DNA of 20,480 bases from Actinomycetes bacterium (GTDB lineage: Bacteria > Actinomycetota > Actinomycetes > Actinomycetales > Cellulomonadaceae). The DNA lies in the NCBI GenBank assembly GCA_023432565.1, contig JAEYUL010000081.1, forward strand, positions 1 through 20,480. The letters are read 5' to 3'. Under the pieces are notes generated by a model. It was not told the DNA's origin. It ran no database searches and saw nothing but the letters and a program-made list of their open reading frames with translations. This document shows positions 6,782 to 12,888 of the stretch, piece by piece. How positions within the stretch are numbered: the stretch's first letter is position 1; every line of letters starts with the position of its first letter. Both the position numbers and the translations under genes were made by a program.

Positions 6782-8371
6782 TCAGTCCAGGTAGTCGCGC
6801 AGGACCTGCGAGCGCGACGGGTGGCGCAGCTTCGACATCGTCTTGGACTCGATCTGCCGGATGCGCTCACGCGTCACGCCGTAGACCTTGCCGATCTCGT
6901 CGAGCGTCTTGGGCTGGCCGTCGGTGAGACCGAAGCGCATCGAGACGACGCCCGCCTCACGCTCGCTGAGCGTGTCGAGCACCTGGTGCAGCTGCTCCTG
7001 CAGCAGCGTGAAGCTCACGGCGTCGGCGGGCACGACGGCCTCGGAGTCCTCGATCAGGTCACCGAACTCGCTGTCGCCGTCCTCGCCGAGGGGCGTGTGC
7101 AGCGAGATGGGCTCACGACCGTACTTCTGGACCTCGACGACCTTCTCGGGAGTCATGTCGAGCTCCTTGGCCAGCTCCTCCGGCGTGGGCTCGCGGCCCA
7201 GGTCCTGGAGCATCTGGCGCTGCACGCGCGCGAGCTTGTTGATGACCTCGACCATGTGCACCGGGATGCGGATGGTGCGCGCCTGGTCGGCCATGGCACG
7301 GGTGATCGCCTGACGGATCCACCACGTCGCGTACGTCGAGAACTTGTAGCCCTTGGTGTAGTCGAACTTCTCGACCGCGCGGATCAGGCCGAGGTTGCCC
7401 TCCTGGATCAGGTCCAGGAACAGCATGCCGCGACCCGTGTAGCGCTTGGCGAGGGACACGACCAGGCGCAGGTTCGCCTCCAGCAGGTGGTTCTTCGCGC
7501 GCCGACCGTCCTGCGCGATCCACTCGAGCTCACGGCGCGCCTTGGGCTCGAGGGCCATGCCCGAGTTGAGCCGCTCCTCGGCGAACAGGCCGGCCTCGAT
7601 GCGCTTGGCGAGCTCGACCTCCTGCTCGGCGTTGAGGAGCGCGACCTTGCCGATCTGCTTGAGGTAGTCCTTGACCGGGTCGGCGGTCGCACCGGCGGTG
7701 ACGACCTGCTGGGCCGGTGCGTCGTCGTCGTCCGCGTCGGAGTAGACGAAGCCGGAGTCCTCGGTGTCCTCTCGAGCGGCCGCGGCGGGCTTGGCCTCGC
7801 CCTCGGTCTCCTCGTCGCCGGAGTCGGCCTCCGCGTCGCCGGGCTCGGCCTCCGTGTCGCCGTCAGCCTCGACCGCGGTGACGTCGTCGAGCTCCGTGAC
7901 GTCGACGTCCTCGATCTCGATGTCCTCGCCGTCGGTGGGGACCTCGTCCTCGTCGACCTCGACCTTGGCGCCCGTCGCCTTCGTCGCGGACTTGGCGGCC
8001 GGCTTGCCGGCTGCCTTCGCCGTCTTCGCGGCAGGCGCGGCCTCACCCTCGGCAGCGGCCGACTTCGCCTTCGTGGCCCGGGCGGGCTTGGCCGCGGTCG
8101 TGACCGCAGCCTTGGCGGTGGTCCTCGTCTTGGCGCTCGTGGCCGCGGCGACACGCGCCGGAGCGGCGTCGCTCACGCTGACTCCGGCCGTGGCGAGACC
8201 GCGGACCACGGCCTTGAGGCGCTTGGCGTCCTCGACGCCGGCCTGCTCGCACGCTGCACGGACCTCAGCGGCACCGACCGAGCCGTGGGTGCGGCCCCGG
8301 ACCACGAGGTCCTGGAGCGCGGGGTGCTCGAACTCGCGCGGAAGCGCGGGATGCGGGGTCTGGGACGTCAC
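6782..8371 (-). CDS. sigA: RNA polymerase primary sigma factor SigA/RpoD
   Basis: A 529-residue housekeeping sigma-70 that directs core RNA polymerase to vegetative promoters. Residues 1-65 form a region 1.1-like domain (HPALQDLVVRGRTHGSV). Residues 70-138 are rich in Ala, Lys and Thr, and 139-220 are strongly acidic. Regions 1.2 to 4.2 follow: DPVKDYLKQIG (231-241), region 2 with LIQEGNLGLIRAVEKFDY (321-338) and the -10-melting stretch FSTYATWWIRQAI (344-356), region 3, and region 4.2 with the helix-turn-helix LDEIGKVYGVTRERIRQIE (490-508). It ends in the typical LRDYLD. The GTG at 8371 is chosen because GAAAGG sits 6 bases upstream and similarity begins with SQTPHPALP. The frame continues to 8467, but that part would contain the promoter. 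Regions 2 and 4 leave no doubt about the family. Confidence 0.96.
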   Translation of the reverse strand: MTSQTPHPALPREFEHPALQDLVVRGRTHGSVGAAEVRAACEQAGVEDAKRLKAVVRGLATAGVSVSDAAPARVAAATSAKTRTTAKAAVTTAAKPARATKAKSAAAEGEAAPAAKTAKAAGKPAAKSATKATGAKVEVDEDEVPTDGEDIEIEDVDVTELDDVTAVEADGDTEAEPGDAEADSGDEETEGEAKPAAAAREDTEDSGFVYSDADDDDAPAQQVVTAGATADPVKDYLKQIGKVALLNAEQEVELAKRIEAGLFAEERLNSGMALEPKARRELEWIAQDGRRAKNHLLEANLRLVVSLAKRYTGRGMLFLDLIQEGNLGLIRAVEKFDYTKGYKFSTYATWWIRQAITRAMADQARTIRIPVHMVEVINKLARVQRQMLQDLGREPTPEELAKELDMTPEKVVEVQKYGREPISLHTPLGEDGDSEFGDLIEDSEAVVPADAVSFTLLQEQLHQVLDTLSEREAGVVSMRFGLTDGQPKTLDEIGKVYGVTRERIRQIESKTMSKLRHPSRSQVLRDYLD

Positions 8372-8424
8372 GAACGACCTTTCGGCAGCACGACACCGGA
8401 GATGGAGCCGGGTGGTAGACGGAT

Positions 8425-8430
8425 ATTGTA
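8425..8430 (-). promoter_or_regulatory. -10 element of sigA
   Basis: On the minus strand this reads TACAAT, a near-consensus sigma-A -10 box in a locally AT-richer patch (ATATTGTA on +). A start about 7 bases further on would give a leader of about 47 nt before the GTG at 8371, which has its own Shine-Dalgarno. No good -35 is visible at 17-18 bases. Confidence 0.55.
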
Positions 8431-8719
8431 CCGAGCCGGACGCGCCGACGAGCCCTGCGGCGCACACGAGTGCAGCCCGGGCGTCGAACCGCGTCGACTC
8501 GTCTCACGCGAGAAATCGCGCGCCCTGACGGGGATGGCGTCCTCTCACGTGGCCGGTCGGGTGGCGGCGCCGGGACGTCCGCATGCTCCAACGCACGAGC
8601 GACCGTGACGATTCCCGATCGCGGCGACGAGTCTGCGCGGCCGCACCGCCCGCCCTCTGGCGCCGCGCCGCCCGCGGCTACGGGACCCGCCTGGCCGTCG
8701 GGCGGCTGCGCCGGGATGC
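8431..8719. other. Intergenic region between sigA and usp without a recognisable gene
   Basis: About 290 bases upstream of the sigA -10 box. Open frames here are antisense or extension frames of neighbours and lack family character or Shine-Dalgarno sequences. A short stem CCGCC/GGCGG (8687-8691 with 8701-8705) just after the usp stop may be its terminator, but it is weak. I see no tRNA, repeat or clear small RNA. Confidence 0.5.
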
Positions 8720-9112
8720 TCAGGCGCTCGGCTTGACCGTCAGGACGGGGCAGGGGGCGTCGAACAGCACACGTTGCGCGTTAGCGCCGAGGATCAGCTT
8801 GCCGACCGGGCTGCGCCTCCGCAGTCCGATCACGACGAGCTCGGCAGAGACCTCGTCCGCGGTCACCAGCAGGTCGTCGGCGATGTCACCGCCCGAGAGC
8901 AGGCGGATCTCGTGCGCGACCCCGCGCGCGGTGAGGTCGGCCGCGACCTGCGCGAGCTCGGCCTCGATCTCGGCACGACGGTCCTCGGGCTCGTCGGGGC
9001 GTGCGCTGACCACCACGACGACATCGCGGCCCCGGACCCCGGCCTCCTGGACCGCGGCCTCCAGTGCCGCACGCCCTTCCGGAGTCGCCAGGTAGCCGAC
9101 GACGATGCCCAT
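8720..9112 (-). CDS. Universal stress protein (UspA family)
   Basis: A 130-residue single-domain Usp fold. The N-terminus MGIVVGYLATPEGRAAL (first strand and loop) is followed by a strand VVVVVSA (31-37), a charged helix, ELVVIGLRRR (91-100), and the C-terminal nucleotide-loop region SPVGKLILGANAQRVLFDAPCPVLTVKP. The family's ATP loop is G-x2-G-x9-G-(S/T). Here it reads Gly96-L-R-Arg99, nine residues, Gly109-Ala110, so the second Gly and the Ser/Thr are replaced. The ATG at 9112 has GAGGAG 6 bases upstream, which decides the start against a longer upstream frame reaching 9493. Such proteins act in the cytoplasm in stress adaptation; the specific role is not predictable. Confidence 0.88.
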   Translation of the reverse strand: MGIVVGYLATPEGRAALEAAVQEAGVRGRDVVVVVSARPDEPEDRRAEIEAELAQVAADLTARGVAHEIRLLSGGDIADDLLVTADEVSAELVVIGLRRRSPVGKLILGANAQRVLFDAPCPVLTVKPSA

Positions 9113-9141
9113 GCTGAGCTCCTCTCGATGCCCGTGCCTGG

Positions 9142-9147
9142 ACCGTA
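9142..9147 (-). promoter_or_regulatory. Candidate -10 element for usp
   Basis: On the minus strand this reads TACGGT, 29 bases upstream of the ATG at 9112. At 17-base spacing the hexamer TGGAGT (9165-9170) is a poor -35. It fits the TANNNT pattern only. Confidence 0.3.
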
Positions 9148-9200
9148 CCGCCGCCCGGGCCTCGACTCCACCTGCGACGACGTGAGTCGGCCCAGGGGTG

Positions 9201-10418
9201 TCACCCGGCGGTCGGCTCGAGCGCGCCTCCGGGCGCGTCGTCCTCGTCGTCCACGGGCTCGCGCCGGCGCGCCCATCCCGGGCCGAGCCCGGCGGCCAGC
9301 GCCGAGTCGAGCAGGACGGCCAACCGGTACTCGGGGTCGTCCTGCAGGGCACGGTCGAGCAGGATCTGCGCGCGTGCCCCGTCACCACGCCACCAGGCCA
9401 GGAGTGCGAGCAAGGACAGCGCGGGCGCCTGCGCCCGACGTCGCCCGTGGGCGACGAGTGCCTCGAGCGTCTCCTCATAGAGCCGGACCACACCCTCGGG
9501 CGCCGGGATGCCCGCCTCCGAGCCCATGATCCGCGCGGAGACCTGCGCCATCGCCTCGTCGATGCCTGGCGACGGCCTCAGGCCGCGCACGCTGCGCTCG
9601 GCCAGGTCACCCACGCCCGGCACGAACGACGCGAGCACCGCGTCCCGCACCCGCCGGTCCTCCAGACCCGCCTCGAGGCGCCCCCACGGCGCCGGTGCGC
9701 CGACCGGCGCGCGCCCGGCCACGAGGTCCACGGCCGCGCGCCACGCGGCGACGGAGTCGAGCCGCCAGCGCTCGAGCGCGTCCTGCCCGTCAGCGAGGGC
9801 CTCGACACGGCGCTCGTGCCAGCGGCGCCTCGTGCGGGCCACCACGCGCCGTCGCTGGGCGTCCGCGGAGGGGATCCGCACGAGGTCGTCCCGCGATCCG
9901 GCGATGCTGGCGCCCTCGAGCACCATCCGCGCCGAGACCTGCGTCGACTCCAGCTCGCGTAGCGGCCGGCCGCCCGGCGGACAGCACGACCGCGCGCAGT
10001 CGTACGCCAGGTAGCCGGCCGACGTCACCACCCAGACCGGCACGGATCCGAGGGACGCCTCGGCGGCGTCGCGGTAGTGCGTGACCGCGCGGGCGACCAG
10101 CGCGCCGTCCGGCTCGAGGCCCGGCTCGACGCCCGGCGAGGTCCCCGCACGCGGGTCGCGCTCGGTGTAGGCCACCAGCACGGTGCTGCGGGCGCCGTCG
10201 CGGCCCATGGCCGCGACCATCGCGCGCGCCACCTGGCTGCCGGCCTCCGGGTCCCCGAGGGCCGCCAGGTCGACGCGCATGACCACCCCGACGCGGCCGC
10301 GCGGTGCGCGCAGGCTCACCGCGACCGCGCTGTCCCGCGGCCGGAAGCCGAGCCGGTACGGGAGCAGGGAGATGATCTCGCGGGGTTCGTTGACTCGCAG
10401 CATCGTGGTGGCCGTCAT
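9201..10418 (-). CDS. DUF4192 domain-containing protein
   Basis: A 405-residue protein. The N-terminus MTATTMLRVNEPREIISLLPYRLGFRPRDSAVAVSL matches the opening of actinobacterial DUF4192 proteins (a short strand, then a 'P.GF.P..S.V.V.L' motif). A middle region contains LAYDCARSCCPPGGRPLRELESTQ, with the cysteine-rich stretch usual in the family. The C-terminal 160 residues are helical and TPR-like in character (Ala/Leu/Arg-rich; ALSLLALLAWWRGDGARAQILLDRAL). No catalytic function is established for DUF4192. The ATG at 10418 is preferred to a GTG six codons earlier because GGTGGGG lies about 7 bases upstream. It is divergent from the lipoprotein gene; the 112 bases between the starts must hold both promoters. 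Confidence 0.85.
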   Translation of the reverse strand: MTATTMLRVNEPREIISLLPYRLGFRPRDSAVAVSLRAPRGRVGVVMRVDLAALGDPEAGSQVARAMVAAMGRDGARSTVLVAYTERDPRAGTSPGVEPGLEPDGALVARAVTHYRDAAEASLGSVPVWVVTSAGYLAYDCARSCCPPGGRPLRELESTQVSARMVLEGASIAGSRDDLVRIPSADAQRRRVVARTRRRWHERRVEALADGQDALERWRLDSVAAWRAAVDLVAGRAPVGAPAPWGRLEAGLEDRRVRDAVLASFVPGVGDLAERSVRGLRPSPGIDEAMAQVSARIMGSEAGIPAPEGVVRLYEETLEALVAHGRRRAQAPALSLLALLAWWRGDGARAQILLDRALQDDPEYRLAVLLDSALAAGLGPGWARRREPVDDEDDAPGGALEPTAG

Positions 10419-10518
10419 GTCCGCACCCCACCGCACCGGTGACCCCGCGCACCGGCCGGCCGCAGCGGACTGTGGAGTGCGCGCCTGCGGCTCGGGCTGG
10501 GGTCGGGTGGCACCGGAC

Positions 10519-10530
10519 TAGGCTGGCGCG
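10519..10530 (+). promoter_or_regulatory. Leaderless promoter -10 (TAGGCT) of the lipoprotein gene
   Basis: TAGGCT (10519-10524) is followed by 6 bases (GGCGCG) and then the GTG start at 10531. Transcription starting 7 bases after the -10 would begin at the start codon. There is no Shine-Dalgarno sequence. No clear -35. Confidence 0.6.
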
Positions 10531-11082
10531 GTGCTCGCCCGTCCCCCGCTGCCCTGCGTCGCCCGCCGCACGGTTCGCCGCGCCCGTGGCGCGACGCTCG
10601 CAGTCGTGGCGGCGCTGGCCCTGGCCGGGTGCTCGAGCTCCGCGCCCGCCCGGCTCGACACGCTCGCGGCGAGCGACCACCCCCTGCTGAGCGCGACACC
10701 CACTCCCGACCCGACGTTCGAGCCACTCGACGACGAGCACGCCTCGGTCGGCGAGCTGGCCGACGGCTTCCCGACCGACCTCGTCCCGCTGCCCGGCGAC
10801 GCCGACATCCTCGTCTCGTCCGTGCAGCCCAGCGCCGACGGCGCGTTCACCGAGATCTCCCTCAACCTGCGCACCACGCAGTCGGCGCAGGACCTCATGA
10901 ACAGCCTGGCCACCGCGCTCACCGGGGCGGGGTTCGCGCAGTCCCCTGTCGCGTCACCGCCCGCGCGGGTGGCCGCGCAGGCGACGTTCGTGCGCGCGAC
11001 GGGCGAGGTCGTCACGGTGGCCGTGCTCGACCGCGACGGGGTCCGGACGCTCACGCTCGGGGGCCGCGTCGCGGTCACCTAG
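10531..11082 (+). CDS. Putative lipoprotein of unknown function
   Basis: A 183-residue protein with a basic N-terminus (ARRTVRRARG), a hydrophobic stretch (21-32) and a lipobox LAGC with Cys34, so it is predicted to be exported and lipid-anchored on the outer face of the membrane. The mature part starts with a Ser/Ala/Pro/Thr-rich linker (35-65). A compact domain of about 110 residues follows, beginning DGFPTDLVPLPGDADILVSS and showing alternating strands and one helix (SAQDLMNSLATALTGAGF). I do not recognise the domain; the layout resembles small actinobacterial lipoproteins annotated as hypothetical. The GTG start is supported by the leaderless promoter geometry. Its TAG stop is also the first half of the -10 box of the next gene, idsA, which starts 9 bases later. 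Confidence 0.75.
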   Translation: MLARPPLPCVARRTVRRARGATLAVVAALALAGCSSSAPARLDTLAASDHPLLSATPTPDPTFEPLDDEHASVGELADGFPTDLVPLPGDADILVSSVQPSADGAFTEISLNLRTTQSAQDLMNSLATALTGAGFAQSPVASPPARVAAQATFVRATGEVVTVAVLDRDGVRTLTLGGRVAVT

Positions 11083-11091
11083 GCTGCCGGG
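11080..11091 (+). promoter_or_regulatory. Leaderless promoter -10 (TAGGCT) of idsA, overlapping the upstream stop codon
   Basis: TAGGCT (11080-11085) plus 6 bases (GCCGGG) lead straight to the ATG at 11092. The TAG of the hexamer is the stop codon of the lipoprotein gene. CCGGG is a poor Shine-Dalgarno, so a leaderless start or read-through from upstream are both possible. Confidence 0.55.
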
Positions 11092-12243
11092 ATGAGCACG
11101 CTGCACCGGCCCGCCGCCGGCACCGACCTCTCCGCGCACTCGCTCGTGGACCTCGAGGGCGTGCGCGCCGGTGTGGACCGCGTGCTCGCCGAGCACGTCG
11201 CGCACCTGCGGGACCAGCTCGGCGCGGCCGGCTCGGACGCCGGCCGGCTGGCCGACGCGGTCGAGGCCATGCTCTCGGGCGGCAAGCGGCTGCGCGCGGC
11301 CTTCTGCTGGTGGTCCTGGCGCGCGCACGGCGGGCAGCCGGGTACGCCCGAGGCGTCGGCCGTGCTGCGGGTCGGCGCCGCGCTCGAGCTCTTCCAGGCT
11401 GCCGCCCTCTTCCACGACGACGTGATGGACGACTCCGACACGCGCCGCGGCAAGCCGGCCGCGCACCGCGCGTTCGCCGCGATGCACGGCGAGCTCGGGC
11501 TGCAGGGCGACGCCGAACGGTTCGGTGCGTCGGCGGCGATCCTTCTCGGCGACCTGGCGCTCGTCGCGAGCGAGGAGGTGTTCGCCGCCGCGCTGGCCGA
11601 GGCTCCCCTCACGCGCGTGCGCCGGGCGCGCGCCGTGTTCGACCTCATGCGGACCGAGGTCACCGTGGGCCAGTACCTCGACGTGCTCGCACAGGCCCAG
11701 CCGTGGGGCGTCGACCCGGCACTGGACGAGGAGCGGGCCCGCGAGGTCATCCGGGCCAAGTCCGCGCGCTACAGCGTCGAGCACCCGCTCGCGCTCGGGG
11801 CCGCGCTCGCCGACGCCGACGACAGCGACCTCGCGTCGGTGCGCGCGCTCGGCCTGCCGCTCGGCGAGGCGTTCCAGCTGCGCGACGACGTGCTGGGCGT
11901 CTTCGGGGACCCGAGCGCCACCGGCAAGCCCGCGGGTGACGACCTGCGCGAGGGCAAGCGCACGGTGCTCGTCGCCCGGGCGCTCCTGCGGGCCCTCGAG
12001 GGCGGCGACGCAGCCACCGCCGACCTGCTGCGCACGAGCCTCGGGGACCGCACGCTGACCGACGAGGAGATCACCCTTCTCGGTGAGGCGATCCGCTCGA
12101 CGGGCGCCGTCGAGGAGGTGGAGGCCTTGATCGACGAGCTGGCGGGCAGGGCCCTGGAGAGCCTGGCCGCGGGCTCGTGGCCCGAGCCCGCGGGCGACGT
12201 GCTGGTGCGGCTCGCGCACGCGGCCGTGGACCGCCACGCCTGA
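11092..12243 (+). CDS. Polyprenyl diphosphate synthase (geranylgeranyl-type, IdsA-like)
   Basis: A 383-residue trans-isoprenyl diphosphate synthase that condenses isopentenyl diphosphate onto allylic diphosphates in the cytoplasm. Family motifs in order: GGKRLR (63-68), the first aspartate-rich motif DDVMDD (109-114) followed by TRRGKPA, the Lys/Gln motifs around VTVGQYLD (190-197) and AKSARYSVEHPL (222-233), and the second aspartate-rich motif with LRDDVLGVFGD (263-273) and GKPAGDDLREGKRT (278-291). The residues 4 and 5 before the first DD are Ala, which suggests a product of C20 or longer; this is an inference from known chain-length rules. Likely uses are menaquinone or carotenoid side chains. 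It corresponds in position to M. tuberculosis idsA2 (Rv2173), close to the Rv2175c and pknL homologues. Confidence 0.9.
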   Translation: MSTLHRPAAGTDLSAHSLVDLEGVRAGVDRVLAEHVAHLRDQLGAAGSDAGRLADAVEAMLSGGKRLRAAFCWWSWRAHGGQPGTPEASAVLRVGAALELFQAAALFHDDVMDDSDTRRGKPAAHRAFAAMHGELGLQGDAERFGASAAILLGDLALVASEEVFAAALAEAPLTRVRRARAVFDLMRTEVTVGQYLDVLAQAQPWGVDPALDEERAREVIRAKSARYSVEHPLALGAALADADDSDLASVRALGLPLGEAFQLRDDVLGVFGDPSATGKPAGDDLREGKRTVLVARALLRALEGGDAATADLLRTSLGDRTLTDEEITLLGEAIRSTGAVEEVEALIDELAGRALESLAAGSWPEPAGDVLVRLAHAAVDRHA

Positions 12244-12277
12244 CCGCAGAGGCTGACGGCTGACCGCTGACGCCCGA

Positions 12278-12297
12278 CCGCCGTGCTCTGACGGCGG
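12278..12297. terminator. Hairpin between the convergent idsA and Rv2175c-family genes
   Basis: A 7-bp perfect stem CCGCCGT/ACGGCGG with a 6-base loop in the 70-base gap, usable from either strand. No T-run. The same gap has three CTGAC units (12253, 12260, 12266). Confidence 0.55.
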
Positions 12298-12313
12298 CCC
12301 GCCGCGCCGGCGG

Positions 12314-12718
12314 CTACAGCTCGGCCTGCGCCCGGCGCCGGACCTCGGTCTTCTGCCCGGCACGCAGGGCGTCGATCGGTGTGCCCGGCAGGGAGTCGTC
12401 CGGCGTGAACAGCCAGACGATGGCCTCCTCGTCGGAGAACCCCGCGTCCGCCAGCACGGTCAGCGTGCCCTGGAGCCAGGGCAGCGCGGCCCACTCGCCC
12501 GTCGCCGCCTGGTCCTGCTGGCCGCGCACGAGGAACCGCTCGGGCACCGACAGCACGCGCGGCTCGCCGCGACGCACACCCACCAGCTTGCGCTCCTGGA
12601 GCAGCCGCCGGACCTTGCCGACGTCGAGCCCGACGCGCTCGGCGACGTCCGGCAGGGTCAGCCAGGAGTCCACGAGGGCGTCGACGGCACAGGGCGTGGG
12701 TTCGGGTGTCGTGCTCAC
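12314..12718 (-). CDS. Rv2175c-family DNA-binding protein
   Basis: A 134-residue protein with a short flexible N-terminus (MSTTPEPTPCAVD), then a winged helix-turn-helix (about 17-64: WLTLPDVAERVGLDVGKVRRLLQERKLVGVRRGEPRVLSVPERFL), and a C-terminal helical half ending in the family signature LQGTLTVLADAGFSDEEAIVWLFTPDDSLPGTPIDALRAG. This pattern is that of M. tuberculosis Rv2175c, a DNA-binding protein phosphorylated by the kinase PknL on an N-terminal threonine. A PknL-type kinase gene lies 1.4 kb away. Thr3, Thr4 and Thr8 in the tail are candidate phosphosites. The start is GTG at 12718, with a TAGGCT -10 six bases upstream and no Shine-Dalgarno. It is divergent from the lysM gene. Confidence 0.88.
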   Translation of the reverse strand: MSTTPEPTPCAVDALVDSWLTLPDVAERVGLDVGKVRRLLQERKLVGVRRGEPRVLSVPERFLVRGQQDQAATGEWAALPWLQGTLTVLADAGFSDEEAIVWLFTPDDSLPGTPIDALRAGQKTEVRRRAQAEL

Positions 12719-12730
12719 GGGCTCAGCCTA
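12719..12730 (-). promoter_or_regulatory. Leaderless promoter -10 (TAGGCT) of the Rv2175c-family gene
   Basis: On the minus strand TAGGCT (12730-12725) is followed by 6 bases (GAGCCC) and GTG at 12718. This is the same hexamer and the same spacing as at the lipoprotein gene and idsA. Confidence 0.6.
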
Positions 12731-12794
12731 CGCAGAGCGGAAGGGCGCACGCGGCAGCCGATGCGCCGGGAGCCCGCCAGGCGGGTGGCCGGGG

Positions 12795-12823
12795 TTCCCA
12801 CATGCGCGACCGGTTGCTAAGTT
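12795..12823 (+). promoter_or_regulatory. Sigma-A-type promoter of the lysM gene
   Basis: The -35 hexamer TTCCCA (12795-12800; 4 of 6 matches to TTGACA) is 17 bases from the -10 hexamer TAAGTT (12818-12823). Transcription would start at about 12830, giving a leader of about 59 nt that carries three GTCACA repeats and a strong Shine-Dalgarno (GAGGGGG) before ATG 12889. Confidence 0.5.
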
Positions 12824-12830
12824 CACTTCT

Positions 12831-12854
12831 GTCACATCAGTCACACCAGTCACA
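12831..12854 (+). repeat. Three GTCACA units at 9-base spacing, probable regulator site
   Basis: GTCACA occurs at 12831, 12840 and 12849, each followed by a 3-base spacer (TCA/CCA/CTG region), with a fourth related GTCACG at 12868. Direct GTCACA-type repeats resemble the motif reported for the actinobacterial response regulator MtrA, which controls cell-wall hydrolase genes. Here the repeats lie at the predicted transcription start of a wall-lytic gene. MtrA binding is an inference. Confidence 0.55.
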
Positions 12855-12888
12855 CTGCTTGACTCACGTCACGCCACGAGGGGGACCC

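Noticed and set aside
6659..8608. A 649-codon + frame opposite sigA
   Set aside because: Mirror of the sigA coding sequence, with repetitive Leu/Gly/Arg composition and no Shine-Dalgarno; it also runs over both terminators.
12253..12270. Three CTGAC units after idsA as a regulatory repeat
   Set aside because: Very short units with irregular 6-7 base spacing in a gap between convergent genes; likely chance.
12706..12888. N-terminal extension of the LysM protein from a GTG at 12706
   Set aside because: It would overlap the start of the divergent Rv2175c-family gene, include the predicted promoter and GTCACA repeats, and bury the signal peptide. ATG 12889 has a strong Shine-Dalgarno.
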